Source of the DNA: Draconibacterium sp963676455
Lineage (GTDB): Bacteria; Bacteroidota; Bacteroidia; Bacteroidales; Prolixibacteraceae
Reading direction: 5' to 3'
Assembly: GCA_963676455.1 (NCBI GenBank)
Contig: OY781113.1
Coordinates: forward strand, 1,550,001-1,614,000
Length of the DNA: 64,000 bases
Made by a program: the position numbers and the translations under genes. This document shows positions 1 through 10,731 of the stretch, in pieces. The notes below the pieces were generated by a model. It saw only the letters and a list, made by a program, of their open reading frames with translations. It was not told the origin of the DNA and made no database searches. Each line of letters opens with the position of its first letter. Position 1 is the first letter of the stretch.

Positions 1-1222
1 CTGATGCAAGAAACAGACTGAAGGGACGATCGTTGCAAACATATCGACTTGTTTCTCCCCAAAAATGTTTAAAAGGCCCAGTGGGTTTATGCCCGGCAAC
101 TTTTTCATGAAGGCTTTTACTTGATTTTATTGCTGGTATTAGTGTCGACCAATATTCCAAAGGGAAAGGTGTTAGTCCACTCATGAACATTGTGTTACGC
201 ACATCACTGAACAAGGATATATTTAATTTGGCAGCTAAATTTTTCGCCGATAGGCTTTCAGGTGGAAAAGCTGTTGTCTCGCTAAAAGCAAACTCAGGAG
301 CAACGTAACGCCTATGGAAAAGGGAACTAAAAAGCTCATCCGTTTTACCTTTGACCTTTCCAAATGAATTGTCATCAAACATCATTTCTCCCACACGCAT
401 AAGAGAACCTTTATAATCCTTTAAGCGTATTCCTGATTTTTCAGCTCCCATGTACATTACCATTATCCCAAGTTGTATATCAGGTACAGAGGATTGCATC
501 TTTCTAAATGCCAGAGATAGCTGGTCGCAGGTATAATTTACCCAGGAATATAATATTTCAGTAAATGCCCGCTGTTCTATGTTTTCAATAAGGTCATTCC
601 ACAAATTTTCATTGTATCCATAGCTATCAAGGAACTCTCGTTTATGTTTCTGGCAAAAACATCCACCGATGATGCCAGGAAGGATTCCTAGTCTGAAATC
701 GTCATCAAGAAATACTTTTTTAAACCCAAAATTTTCTGATCTTTTCAGCGCTTCGATATTATCTTCAATAATAGGAGGATGAATGGAAACACCGGAATAC
801 ATGGCTCCATTGATTGCCGTTTTTTTCACCCAGTGTTTTGGTGTAATATTTGGTATCTCTCCTTCTATACCTAATGAATTGCCTCCATTGGATGCAGATA
901 AATTAAAAGGGTGCCCCAGCGGCACATGCAAAATATGTGCAGCAATACCTTTTTTCAGGAAGCGTTCCTTCCAAAATTTAATTCTTTCAACCGGATAGTA
1001 CCAATAACCATTAATATATCCTGTAAGCCAAACATCGGTAATTCCACTTTGAACAATAATTTCGAAAAGTTCATGATTATCATCCAAACTACCGGAGTTA
1101 ACCGACAAATGAAAAGTTCTTACTCCTTTTTTCTCATTTAGGATATTCAGCGCATCAACTTGTTGAGTAAAAAGTGCTCCTCCAACTAATGCCAGCGAAC
1201 TTAAAAAATCTCTTCGTATCAT
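1..1222 (-). CDS. Exported TIM-barrel-like protein of the PUL, family not recognised (3' end outside window)
   Basis: The reading frame is open to the window edge, giving at least 407 codons with the C-terminus missing. It starts at the ATG complementary to 1220-1222. The N-terminus reads MIRRDFLSSLALVGGALFT, an RRDFL twin-arginine-like motif followed by a short hydrophobic stretch, so export is likely. About 165 residues in there is an acidic FLDDDFR motif, followed by a Cys/His motif GGCFCQKHKREF; both recall uncharacterised TIM-barrel glycoside-hydrolase-like proteins. It follows the esterase gene on the same strand after about 115 bases, so it is probably the distal gene of the same polysaccharide locus. 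I do not recognise a named family, and a role in glycan breakdown is inferred from context only. Confidence 0.7.
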   Translation of the reverse strand, partial: MIRRDFLSSLALVGGALFTQQVDALNILNEKKGVRTFHLSVNSGSLDDNHELFEIIVQSGITDVWLTGYINGYWYYPVERIKFWKERFLKKGIAAHILHVPLGHPFNLSASNGGNSLGIEGEIPNITPKHWVKKTAINGAMYSGVSIHPPIIEDNIEALKRSENFGFKKVFLDDDFRLGILPGIIGGCFCQKHKREFLDSYGYNENLWNDLIENIEQRAFTEILYSWVNYTCDQLSLAFRKMQSSVPDIQLGIMVMYMGAEKSGIRLKDYKGSLMRVGEMMFDDNSFGKVKGKTDELFSSLFHRRYVAPEFAFSETTAFPPESLSAKNLAAKLNISLFSDVRNTMFMSGLTPFPLEYWSTLIPAIKSSKSLHEKVAGHKPTGPFKHFWGETSRYVCNDRPFSLFLAS

Positions 1223-1336
1223 TTATTAATGTTCAATAATACATAATCTAAGCTGAAAAGCTTCATAATATTGAATGCAGGATATTTTGTACTTCCATAA
1301 TCTATGTTGAGCATGAGATGAAAAATGTTTTGCTTT

Positions 1337-2761
1337 TTATTTGATTTCCCAATCATCGGTTCGAAATGAAGAAGCAGGTAATCCTTGTGTATTATATAGT
1401 TCCCCGACTACATAATCATCGAATGCATATCTTACCGCTACCGGCTCTTCTACCCAGGGAGAAAACAGAACAATTTTATTTCCTTTGATATAGGCCTCTG
1501 CTGGCACAAAGTGCTTGTTATCTCCTGCGATTTTAAAATTTTCAAGCTTCTTTCCAAAAGTGGTCAGACCATTTTTCGCATGATCAAAAGATAATTCTGC
1601 TACCTGTCCTTTAACTGTCATTTCTTTAAAAACAGGTCCTGAATATTCAAAGCCTTTCTGTCCGTATGTTTTTGCGAGAGCAAGATATCCCAGCCTTTCT
1701 CCTACTACCTTCTTATTGGAAGGATGAATACTTTTTTTATCGCCGGCATCCATAATACACGCCATTCCAGTATTTGGTGTTGCTTCCGATGCTTTTAACT
1801 GGGCTTCCCGAAGAAAAGCTGAACTCGGCCCCCCCCAGCTACTATAATCAAAAGGAGCAATTTGTACATAATAAAAAGAAAAATCTCCAATGCCCCATTC
1901 CCTGCGCCAGTTTTCGATAAGACCTGTCATCAATTTTTCATATTTCGCAGGCTCGTTTTTGTTCGATTCTCCCTGATACCATAATGCACCCTGAATAGCG
2001 TATCCAACCATTGGAGAAATCATTGCATTAAACAACACTGTAGGTTTGCTGGGAAATGTTTCAATATCAATTTTTTCAGGTGGAGTAACCCAATCAAATT
2101 GCTTCAATCCGTCTTTGCTAATCCAAGGCTCGATTCGTGTTCCTCCCCAGCTTGAGCAGATTATTCCAACCGGTACGTTTAAAGTTTTCTGGATCATGTC
2201 TGCAAAAAAATAGCCTGCGGCACTAAATTGTGCGACATTATCAGGTATACACGGAAGCCATTCTCCTGTAAAATCGGTTTTGGGTTCAAGACTCTTTACC
2301 CTATCAACATCAAATAACCTTATTGAATTATTGGCAGAAGTTGCAATAGCTTTGTTTGAGCCAATAACAGGCTCATTGGGATACCCTTGCATAGTCATCT
2401 GCATGTTCGATTGCCCGGAACAAATCCACACTTCACCAATTAAAACATTTTCTAAAATTATTTTTTTTCCATCGGAGATAACTATAGTGTAAGGACCGCC
2501 TGCTGCTGGTGTCTGAACTGTCAGTTTCCAGTCTCCATCCTGGTTTGCTTTTGTAGAATAATTTTTATTATTCCATGAGGTAGTCACCCTTACTGTTTTG
2601 TTCTGTGTTGCTTTTCCCCAAATTGCAGCATTAGTTTGCTGCTGCAGAACCATGTTATCTCCAAAAATTGCAGGAAGTTTGATGTTAGCATTTACATCCA
2701 ACGGGAATAACCATAGAATTAATCCTGCTACAATGAAATAATAATAAAGATTTTTTTTCAT
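1337..2761 (-). CDS. Sialate O-acetylesterase-type SGNH carbohydrate esterase
   Basis: A 474-residue secreted esterase with a hydrophobic N-terminal signal ending near residue 26. The GQSN block (residues 116-119, Ser118 the likely nucleophile) lies in GEVWICSGQSNMQ, the hallmark of the SASA/DUF303 family, and the C-terminal half has DAGDKKSIHP, which supplies the expected Asp/His partners. Members remove acetyl groups from sugars; in environmental Bacteroidota they more often act on acetylated plant or algal glycans than on sialic acid. It lies 48 bases downstream of the rhamnosidase gene on the same strand. Pairing with GH78 suggests deacetylation of a rhamnose-containing polymer such as pectin RG-I, which is inference. 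Confidence 0.88.
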   Translation of the reverse strand: MKKNLYYYFIVAGLILWLFPLDVNANIKLPAIFGDNMVLQQQTNAAIWGKATQNKTVRVTTSWNNKNYSTKANQDGDWKLTVQTPAAGGPYTIVISDGKKIILENVLIGEVWICSGQSNMQMTMQGYPNEPVIGSNKAIATSANNSIRLFDVDRVKSLEPKTDFTGEWLPCIPDNVAQFSAAGYFFADMIQKTLNVPVGIICSSWGGTRIEPWISKDGLKQFDWVTPPEKIDIETFPSKPTVLFNAMISPMVGYAIQGALWYQGESNKNEPAKYEKLMTGLIENWRREWGIGDFSFYYVQIAPFDYSSWGGPSSAFLREAQLKASEATPNTGMACIMDAGDKKSIHPSNKKVVGERLGYLALAKTYGQKGFEYSGPVFKEMTVKGQVAELSFDHAKNGLTTFGKKLENFKIAGDNKHFVPAEAYIKGNKIVLFSPWVEEPVAVRYAFDDYVVGELYNTQGLPASSFRTDDWEIK

Positions 2762-2809
2762 GATATTATTTATTTTACAATGATTTAAATTCGAAATTTT
2801 AAGTATAAT

Positions 2810-5485
2810 TTACTGATTTAAAGAATAGTGTACTTTATAACTTCCACTTTTAAAAATTATAGAAGTACTGCTTCCTGTTTTTATTGTTTTTTCGTTAGAA
2901 ATAACTTCTTCAACATTTTCAGGTAAAATGAATATAGCTTTTGAACCGACAGGAATTCCAACCTCCATATTCATATGATTATCTGAGAGATTCCAGTTAA
3001 CTGTAATCGTTCCATATGGGCTTTCTTTTCTTGTTTTCGCCCAGGTAACACCCTTTGGAATTTGTGGATTTATAATAAATTCTCTGTAAGCAACTTTATT
3101 ATCCATGGGTTGAATTCCTCCAACCGATTGATAAAACCATTGTCCCACTCCATTGTAGCAATTATGAATCCGGCTTCTTTCGCCACCCCAGTGTTCCCAG
3201 GTAGTAGTCGCTCCATTTTCAAGCATATGCAAATACCCCGGGTAACTTGCTTTTTTAAGCATTGAATAAACAAAGTCCGGATGATTTGATTTGGTTGCCC
3301 ATTCCATCATAACAGGAATACCTACCAGTCCACACGCTAAATGCCCCTGATGTTTTATTTTTGTATTTTCAATAAGAGTATTCGTAATTTCCTCCAATTG
3401 GTCATGCGGAACAACACCCGCAAGCATAGGATAAATCAAATCGATTTGAGAACCACTACCCAAACGTTGCTCTGATTCGTTGTAGAAAGCATCCAAAATT
3501 TTTTGGTTCAATTTTTCGCTCTTTATCGCATAGAGCCTTGAATCAACTGTTTTTCCCAAAAGTTTGGCAATTTTTTCCATTTGATCTAAACAGACAGAAA
3601 TATAACAGTTCGTAACCAAGTCAACCGAGTTTGGGTTAGCTAAATCAACCCCCTCAGGCGCAGCCCAATCTCCGAGAAACCATCCCCTGTAATCAGTATC
3701 AGGCCAACGTTTTAGAAGCCCGTCAACCGTATATTTGTCTACATATTCCAACCATTTTTGCATAACCGGATAATATTTCTCTAAAATGCGGGAGTCCCCG
3801 TAATTAATGTAGGAATTCCACGAAGCGTTAATAATAAAACCGGTCCAGTAGGGGCCTCCGCCTGCTTTATAAGGATTGGGCGCTGTATGGGGCATTCCTC
3901 CATCATCGCGGATTACATCTGCCCATGCCTGAAGCCAATTACTGTATAGCGGTCCAAGGTTAAACATGGTTTGCGCTGTTACCGTTGATGCATTACCATC
4001 TCCACCATACCCTAATCTTTCCAGATGCGGGCAATCGACCAGGTATCCTCCGAGGCTGACACATCGCAACGTGTAAGAAATCATTTCATGAATTTTGTTT
4101 AAATCCGGGTCGGAACATTCAAACGATGAAGCCATTTTGTATCCGGTATGTATAAAATAAGCTTTTATGGAATTTATATCAGGCGCATCATTTAAATTTG
4201 AAATCAGCATATATCTGAATGCATGATAATTAAACTTATTTTTAAATGTTTCCTCACCTTCTCCGGCTGCAATATAGTAATCGGCCTGAAGCTGATTAAC
4301 AAACTTTCCATTATTATCAAGATGATCGCAATATTCTATCTTTATTTCTCGTGATTTTTTTAGTTCCGGGAAATTGATTTCGACCCATCCGGTAAAATTC
4401 TTACCCATATCGATGAGGAATGTATCTTTTGACAATGCAACAATTGAAACAGGTTTTATAGTATCAGCTATAATATTATTCTCTGCCATTTGCGGACTAA
4501 CCTCATGGCTTGGCACGGGTATCAATGAAACCGGGCGCCAGCTTCTTTCTGCGGTATTATCTAAAATAAGATCGTTTTTGGCCATCGAACCATTTACTGT
4601 TTCACCTCCAAATTGTTGCGGCCGCCAATTTCCATGCCTCGAATAGCTGCTAATTCTTCCTTTCCAGGTTGAATCTGTTTTTAGTATTATTTTCGACTGG
4701 TTACCGGTTAATTGCTCTAACTGTGCTTTTACTACCGGCCCATCATTAATGACACCGGGAAGCCCTTTGGTGTACCAGCCACTTCCAAGCCATAGTATCA
4801 AATCGTTTTGACCTTCCTTTATTTTCTCCGTGAGATCATATGTATTAACCAATGAACGTTTATTGAATTGAGATACTGCTGGAGTCAAAATACCATTGCC
4901 AACTTTTTCCCCGTTAAGATAAACTTCGTGATAACCAAGTGAGTTTACATGGAGAATTGTTTTTACACTTCCGTCTTCAACATTGAATGACTTATAAAAC
5001 TGAGGACATTCGCGGTAACCCGCTTTAGTTGTTAACCCGATGTAAGAAGCACGCCAATCATTTTCAGTTAAAAGGCCAATACTAAAATGAGCCGGGGTGC
5101 TCCATGATGTGACCTTCCCATTGTTGTCCCAGGTCCTGACCGTCCAGTATAAAAACTGACCTGATGCAAGTGGCTTTCCGCGGTATGATACAAATAGGCT
5201 GGAGTCTGATTCTATTTTCCCTGAATTCCAGCAATCGGCATTTTCTTCGTTTAACAGCTGTTGGTTACTTGCAACTAAAATTTGGTAAGCTGTTTGCAAA
5301 GCTCCCTGCCGGTTTGATTTATTTATCCAGCTAAAACCAGGATTGGTGGTATTTATCCCTAACGGATTTTCCAGACTTTCGCATGTTAAGTTTGTAACAA
5401 CAAAATCATTATTTTCCTTACAACCAAATACACTAATTATCAAAACAATAAGAAAAAAGGTTTTGTATCGTTTATTTTTTTTCAT
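2810..5485 (-). CDS. Alpha-L-rhamnosidase (GH78), lipoprotein
   Basis: An 891-residue protein of normal length for a multidomain GH78 enzyme. The N-terminus has a lipobox (SVFGC, Cys22), so it is probably anchored in the outer membrane or periplasm. Early regions look like the beta-sandwich and carbohydrate-binding domains of the family; around the middle the (alpha/alpha)6 catalytic domain shows CPHLERLGYGGDGNA, the expected ER-x-GxxGDG motif with catalytic acidic residues, and later ATTTWEHWGG, the conserved WE region. It releases terminal alpha-L-rhamnose. It lies downstream of susD in the same orientation and is the main predicted hydrolase of the locus. Confidence 0.93.
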   Translation of the reverse strand: MKKNKRYKTFFLIVLIISVFGCKENNDFVVTNLTCESLENPLGINTTNPGFSWINKSNRQGALQTAYQILVASNQQLLNEENADCWNSGKIESDSSLFVSYRGKPLASGQFLYWTVRTWDNNGKVTSWSTPAHFSIGLLTENDWRASYIGLTTKAGYRECPQFYKSFNVEDGSVKTILHVNSLGYHEVYLNGEKVGNGILTPAVSQFNKRSLVNTYDLTEKIKEGQNDLILWLGSGWYTKGLPGVINDGPVVKAQLEQLTGNQSKIILKTDSTWKGRISSYSRHGNWRPQQFGGETVNGSMAKNDLILDNTAERSWRPVSLIPVPSHEVSPQMAENNIIADTIKPVSIVALSKDTFLIDMGKNFTGWVEINFPELKKSREIKIEYCDHLDNNGKFVNQLQADYYIAAGEGEETFKNKFNYHAFRYMLISNLNDAPDINSIKAYFIHTGYKMASSFECSDPDLNKIHEMISYTLRCVSLGGYLVDCPHLERLGYGGDGNASTVTAQTMFNLGPLYSNWLQAWADVIRDDGGMPHTAPNPYKAGGGPYWTGFIINASWNSYINYGDSRILEKYYPVMQKWLEYVDKYTVDGLLKRWPDTDYRGWFLGDWAAPEGVDLANPNSVDLVTNCYISVCLDQMEKIAKLLGKTVDSRLYAIKSEKLNQKILDAFYNESEQRLGSGSQIDLIYPMLAGVVPHDQLEEITNTLIENTKIKHQGHLACGLVGIPVMMEWATKSNHPDFVYSMLKKASYPGYLHMLENGATTTWEHWGGERSRIHNCYNGVGQWFYQSVGGIQPMDNKVAYREFIINPQIPKGVTWAKTRKESPYGTITVNWNLSDNHMNMEVGIPVGSKAIFILPENVEEVISNEKTIKTGSSTSIIFKSGSYKVHYSLNQ

Positions 5486-5708
5486 ATATATTAAAAATAT
5501 AATAACTGAATCTGTTTAACCTTTAATTTTATGATAACAACAGAATTATGAAAAACAATTTGATTTCTTTAAAATTTACTCGGTGCATTTTAATACATAG
5601 TTTTTGACTATGCCCTCTATAATTATCATGCGAGCATAATCAAAAACTAAAAGATCAATATATTATAAAAAAATCACAAATAGATTTTTCAATAAAAATG
5701 TGCTAACC

Positions 5709-7193
5709 TTACAGATATTCCGGATTTTGTTCCATAGTTGGGTCTAATTCCAATACAGCATCTGGAATAGGAAACAGCAATTTTATACTTTTATAGGCTT
5801 CATCCCCGACAAATGTCCTTTTTCTTTGTTCAATGCCATGAGCTTCCATAACTTCTATGGCTTTTCCTGTTCTAACCAAAACATCCCAGCGGTCAGATTC
5901 ACAATGAAATTCTACCCTGCGCTCGTGAATAATATCATCTAATGTGACAGTAGTAAGAGGTAGCAGTTTAGCCCGTTGGCGAACGGCATTAACAAGTGGG
6001 ACAGGATCACCTCCTCCTTCGCGCAAATAGCATTCGGCTAGCATAAGAAGGACGTGGGGATAACGAAAAACTTTAACATTATTACCTGTTTGATATATTT
6101 CAGTATGCCCCGGATCCATATATTTTTTGGTAAACGGGACAATGGAATCCTTGTATGTTGCGTCATTTTCGGTAACCCATGAGGTATCAATCATAGATAA
6201 CCGCTCGTCGCCCTCTTCAAAAGACTCAATCAGGTCTGTTGTAGGAATATTAAGTCCTGTTTGTTCGAACTGCCCCAAGGGTAATAATTCCCTTTCTGAG
6301 TCTTCGGGTAGAAACCGGTACATGAGCGAATGATACAAATTATAAGGCCCCGTAATATACTGAACAGAAAAAACAATTTCTTCATTGTTTTCATTGTTTA
6401 TGTCAAAAACTGAAGAATAATCATTTAGAAGTGAGTATTGTGTGCTATTATATACTAGCTCTAATTCTGATGCAGCATCTTTATAACGGCCGTTCCACAT
6501 CAACACTTTGGCAAGCAACGTCCTCGCTGCACCTTCGGTTGCCCTTCCCTCATCCTGGCCAGTATAACTAAGCGGCAGATTTTCCTTTGCATCATTCAAA
6601 TCAGCGATTATCAGTTCATATACTTGTTCTTTGGGCACTCGCTTGTTTAATTTCCATGCATCATCATATGATCTAACCATTTTTGTAATTAACGGGACAT
6701 CTCCAAAATACCGTACCAGATGAAAGTAGTATAATGCCCGTAGAAATTTAGCCTCAGCAATGTATCGGTCTTTATTTTCCACCTCCTTGTCTTCAATAAA
6801 ATGCAATACAGTGTTGCATTTTGCAATGCCTATGTATGAATTTTGCCATGCACTATTAACCACACCATTACTCGATTGCATGAGAAACTGGTCAACTCGT
6901 TCCATAAAAGCCACTGCCCTGCTTGATACGTCATACTGAACAGTTGTATTGTCTGAACGTAATTCAGCAAATACCCAGGCGGACTCGTCAGCCTGCCAAT
7001 TTCGTCCTCCGTACAAGGGTTGCAAACTTGTATAAGCGCTGTTCACCGCCTGATTAAATTCATCTGATGTGTTATAAAAATTCAATGAATTTATGCTGCT
7101 AATTGGTGCTTCGCTCAAGAATCCATCTTCATTGCAACCAAAAACAATAATACTTAATAATAGTATTGATATAATATTTTTCATAATTCCCAA
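5709..7193 (-). CDS. SusD/RagB-like glycan-binding outer-membrane lipoprotein
   Basis: A 494-residue surface lipoprotein with a type II signal (IIVFGC, Cys20). TPR-like motifs such as NSAYTSLQPL and AEAKFLRALYYFHLVRYFGDVP are the usual SusD signatures, and the C-terminal RRVEFHCESDRWDVLVRTG block is typical of the RagB/SusD C-terminal domain. SusD binds the target glycan as a lid over the SusC channel. The gene starts only 3 bases after the susC stop, indicating translation from one transcript. The glycan cannot be read from the sequence; the neighbouring GH78 and esterase suggest rhamnosyl-containing, acetylated material. Confidence 0.95.
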   Translation of the reverse strand: MGIMKNIISILLLSIIVFGCNEDGFLSEAPISSINSLNFYNTSDEFNQAVNSAYTSLQPLYGGRNWQADESAWVFAELRSDNTTVQYDVSSRAVAFMERVDQFLMQSSNGVVNSAWQNSYIGIAKCNTVLHFIEDKEVENKDRYIAEAKFLRALYYFHLVRYFGDVPLITKMVRSYDDAWKLNKRVPKEQVYELIIADLNDAKENLPLSYTGQDEGRATEGAARTLLAKVLMWNGRYKDAASELELVYNSTQYSLLNDYSSVFDINNENNEEIVFSVQYITGPYNLYHSLMYRFLPEDSERELLPLGQFEQTGLNIPTTDLIESFEEGDERLSMIDTSWVTENDATYKDSIVPFTKKYMDPGHTEIYQTGNNVKVFRYPHVLLMLAECYLREGGGDPVPLVNAVRQRAKLLPLTTVTLDDIIHERRVEFHCESDRWDVLVRTGKAIEVMEAHGIEQRKRTFVGDEAYKSIKLLFPIPDAVLELDPTMEQNPEYL

Positions 7194-7196
7194 ATT

Positions 7197-10100
7197 TTAA
7201 AATTCAATATTAAATCCTAACACAACAGTTCTGCTCAGTGGGTAATTATAAAAGTCCTGATTCATTCTCAAAGGATCATTTCCCCAAGCATTTGCGTCAG
7301 AATTCCCGTACTTATAATTCGTTAATAAAAAGGCATTTTGAACGGTACAAAACAACCTGAGCTGGTTTGCAAAACTTATTCGATTAAAATTATACCCCAG
7401 TGAAATGTTTTGCATTTTCAGGAAAGAAACGTTATTAACCATATGGGAAGTTTTCTTCGTAATATTTGAAGTTTGATGAATAGATGTTGGCATTTGTCCA
7501 TCCCCTGGGTCTTCAGGCGATTTCCACCGATTTTTAACAGATCGTAGAGCATTAAATGACCCGTCGAGGTTCAATGTCCATTCTTCAAATGTTGACATAA
7601 CATCATAATCATGTGCAAAACTCATGGAAATATTCAAATCCCAGTTTTTATATTTGATGTTATTGCTTAACCCACCCCTAAACTTGGGATGCGGATTGCC
7701 AATAATTGTTTGGTCTCGCGCATCGATAGTTCCATTTTCATCGATATCTGCCCATCGGGCAGTACCTGGCAACTGGTTGGGCTGATGCGGATTATTGTCA
7801 ATCTCGTTTTGATCCTTAAACACCCCTATCATTTTATAGCCGTAGTGCATCGCCACTGGTTCCCCGACAATGGTAATCCCGCCACCGCCTGAGATTTCAC
7901 TAACGTCGCCTAAATCAAGGACTATATTGCGGTTAAACGATATATTGAAATCGGTATTCCAGGTAAAATTCGGGTTTGACACATTAATCGAATTGATTGC
8001 AAATTCAAGCCCCCTGTTGCGCATTTTACCTATATTCTGCGTCATACTACTAAATCCTGATGAGATAGGCATATTTACTCCCCACAGCATATTTTCGGTA
8101 ATCTTCGAATAATAATCAAATACAAAATTCAGTTTGCCATTGAAAAGGGTTAAATCGGAACCAAAATCAAATTCACTTGATTCCTGCCAGCCCAGCTTTG
8201 AATTCTCAATAGAACCAAGCTTTTGTCCGCCTGCGATGCTTCCTCCAAAAGTATAATTGTCACCAACCAGATTTGGGATCCATGTATAATCACCAATAGC
8301 ATTGTTGCCACTCGTGCCATAGCTCAAGCGTAGTTTCAAGTTTGCCAGCCACTGGACATCCGGGAAGAAACTCTCTTTTGAAACATTCCAACCAACTGAT
8401 GCAGAAGGAAATAAACCCCATTTATTTTCTGAACCAAAACGCGAACTTCCATCTCTTCGGATGGTTCCTGTAAGGAGATATTTTGACTTATAGTTGTAGT
8501 TTAAACGAGACATGTAAGATATCATCGACCAGTTCGATTCGGTGGTACTGCCACTTATAGTAGTTGCCGCATTTAACGTTTTTATATAGTCTGTCGGATA
8601 TCCCGAACCACTCATGCTACTTGAATAACCATTATAATGCTCCATGGTATAACCGAGTAAAGCCGAAAATTCATGGTCGCCGAAAGATTTCAAATAGTGA
8701 AGTGTATTTTCAAATTGCCACCCAATACTTTTGGCTGTATTGTACGAACCAGCCGCGGCAACAGGAGGAGGGGCCCATGGTTGCCCTATTTTTGAAGAGG
8801 AAAAATATTCACTCATGCTATTTCCAGCTTGCAAATTAAATTGCGTTTTTAATGTCAATCCCTGCAAAGGAGTAATTTCCAGATAAGGTTGAACATCAAT
8901 ATTAAAAAAGTCCGTTTTATCTACCTGTTGTTGGTAAACGTAGAGTCCATTATATCCATGCCAAGTACCTGAAGAATAGATATCCTGATCGACATCGCCA
9001 TCAAAATATCGCTCATCTTCAAATGGCCCGTCATCTCTTCCCGGACCATCTACAGGATTAGACATTGTACCAAACAGCCAGGCCGTACCATAATTGTCAT
9101 ACCACCTAATAGAGGGGTGTAGGTTCATTGCAACTTTAATAACATCGTTTGGAGTAAACTCCATATTGGCACGCATATTTAAACGTTCAAATCCCGTTTC
9201 TTTAATAATCCCTTGTTGATTAATATATCCGAGAGAATAGAAACCTTTAAAATTACGGGTTCCATGGGTTACACTTAAATTGTATTGTTGTTGCGGAGCC
9301 AGGCGCGTAAGATAATCCTGCCAGTCAGTTCCTTTCCCCAGCTTTTCAGGGTCCCGGTATTCTTCCGGAATGTCATCCAATGTAATTTCATATCCATAAA
9401 AATTAGCCTTTTCGTAAGCATTTTCTTTTCTCCATGTAGCAAACTCTTCAGCGTTCATTAAATCCAATTTTTCACTCGGCATCATTTGAGCAACACCTCC
9501 CTGCGCAGAAAAAGATATTTTTGTTGCGCCAACTTTACCCGATTTTGTTGTAATAAGAATCACTCCACTCGATCCACGGGAACCATAAATGGCTGTGGCT
9601 GAAACATCTTTTAACACATCAATCGTTTCAATATTTGCAGGATCCAGTAAACTTAAAGGACTCTGAAGTAGTCCGTAGCTGCCCATAGGAATACCATCTA
9701 TTACTACTAAAGGCTCATTTCCACCTCCGATAGAACCTACACCGCGAATCCTAATCAGAGCTCCTCCTCCAGGAGCACCAGATTCTTCTTTAATTTCTAC
9801 ACCTGAGATTCTACCTTCTAAAGACCTATCTATAGTAGCCGGGAGTTGGTCTTTTATCTTTTCCTGTTTAATGGTTGTAATGGATGAAGATACTTTATTT
9901 CTATCCAGGCTGCCATATCCTATAGCTACTACCTCCTCAATTCCAATGGCATCAACCTCCATTATTATATTGATGACTGATTGAGATCCAATTATAACTT
10001 CCTGGCTTTGCATCCCAACAAATGAAAACAGCAGTGTAGCATTTTCCGGAATGTTGCTTAACGAATACTGCCCGTCGTTGTTGGTAATCGTCCCCTGAGT

Positions 10101-10583
10101 AGTACCTTTCAATACTACTGTTACTCCGGGCAGCGGTAGACCAGAGGAATCGGTGACTTTTCCGGAAACGGATTTTTGTTGCCCATTTATGAGTTTTTTC
10201 TCAAAATTACTCTTCTTCCCTTTTGTTTTAACTATAATATAACGGTCAAAAATCTCATATGAAATATTCGAATTCTTGAATACGCTGTTTAATATATCAT
10301 CAACCCTAGAATCAACCGCATTAATAGTTATTCGTTTTAAGAAATCGATATCTCCGGAGTCATAGAAAAATCGGAGTTCGGAAGTTTTTTCAATCTGATC
10401 AAAAACTTCCGAGAGCATTACATTTTTTAAACTGAAGGACAGCCTTACAGATTGTGAATACGTTGACGCTGAGGTCTGAACAAGGGCAATCATCAGAAAC
10501 AAACACGTTATCTTCATAACTCTCAAGAGTTTAACTAAATGGGAAAATCCGTCAATCCCATTATTGGTTTCAATTTTTTTCAT
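7197..10583 (-). CDS. SusC-like TonB-dependent transporter with N-terminal STN signalling domain
   Basis: A 1128-residue outer-membrane transporter. After a signal peptide (about residues 20-43) comes an STN domain (about 50-115, with DQIEKTSELRFFYDSGDID), then a carboxypeptidase-regulatory-like domain (VSGKVTDSSGLPLPGVTVVLKG), a TonB plug (RIRGVGSIGGGNEPLVVIDG; VLKDVSATAIYGSRG) and a C-terminal beta-barrel ending in a hydrophobic/aromatic strand (VVLGFNIEF). The STN domain, which most simple SusC proteins lack, is expected in transporters that signal through FecR to an ECF sigma factor, and those two genes lie directly upstream. It imports oligosaccharides together with the SusD protein encoded next. 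Confidence 0.95.
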   Translation of the reverse strand: MKKIETNNGIDGFSHLVKLLRVMKITCLFLMIALVQTSASTYSQSVRLSFSLKNVMLSEVFDQIEKTSELRFFYDSGDIDFLKRITINAVDSRVDDILNSVFKNSNISYEIFDRYIIVKTKGKKSNFEKKLINGQQKSVSGKVTDSSGLPLPGVTVVLKGTTQGTITNNDGQYSLSNIPENATLLFSFVGMQSQEVIIGSQSVINIIMEVDAIGIEEVVAIGYGSLDRNKVSSSITTIKQEKIKDQLPATIDRSLEGRISGVEIKEESGAPGGGALIRIRGVGSIGGGNEPLVVIDGIPMGSYGLLQSPLSLLDPANIETIDVLKDVSATAIYGSRGSSGVILITTKSGKVGATKISFSAQGGVAQMMPSEKLDLMNAEEFATWRKENAYEKANFYGYEITLDDIPEEYRDPEKLGKGTDWQDYLTRLAPQQQYNLSVTHGTRNFKGFYSLGYINQQGIIKETGFERLNMRANMEFTPNDVIKVAMNLHPSIRWYDNYGTAWLFGTMSNPVDGPGRDDGPFEDERYFDGDVDQDIYSSGTWHGYNGLYVYQQQVDKTDFFNIDVQPYLEITPLQGLTLKTQFNLQAGNSMSEYFSSSKIGQPWAPPPVAAAGSYNTAKSIGWQFENTLHYLKSFGDHEFSALLGYTMEHYNGYSSSMSGSGYPTDYIKTLNAATTISGSTTESNWSMISYMSRLNYNYKSKYLLTGTIRRDGSSRFGSENKWGLFPSASVGWNVSKESFFPDVQWLANLKLRLSYGTSGNNAIGDYTWIPNLVGDNYTFGGSIAGGQKLGSIENSKLGWQESSEFDFGSDLTLFNGKLNFVFDYYSKITENMLWGVNMPISSGFSSMTQNIGKMRNRGLEFAINSINVSNPNFTWNTDFNISFNRNIVLDLGDVSEISGGGGITIVGEPVAMHYGYKMIGVFKDQNEIDNNPHQPNQLPGTARWADIDENGTIDARDQTIIGNPHPKFRGGLSNNIKYKNWDLNISMSFAHDYDVMSTFEEWTLNLDGSFNALRSVKNRWKSPEDPGDGQMPTSIHQTSNITKKTSHMVNNVSFLKMQNISLGYNFNRISFANQLRLFCTVQNAFLLTNYKYGNSDANAWGNDPLRMNQDFYNYPLSRTVVLGFNIEF

Positions 10584-10731
10584 ACATTTGAAATGTTTAA
10601 GTTCGATAATTAAGCTAGTGGCTTGTTATTGATTAATTAAATTGGAAACAAGGCAATGTTTCCGAAAAGTGAGGGAAATGTCGCCAGCATTTCCCTTTTT
10701 TCAGTTCCTTTAGGTTATTCACATAGGCAGT

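Noticed and set aside
783..1141. Small plus-strand frames opposite the first PUL gene
   Set aside because: They lie antisense to a long continuous minus-strand frame with an export signal and clear protein motifs.
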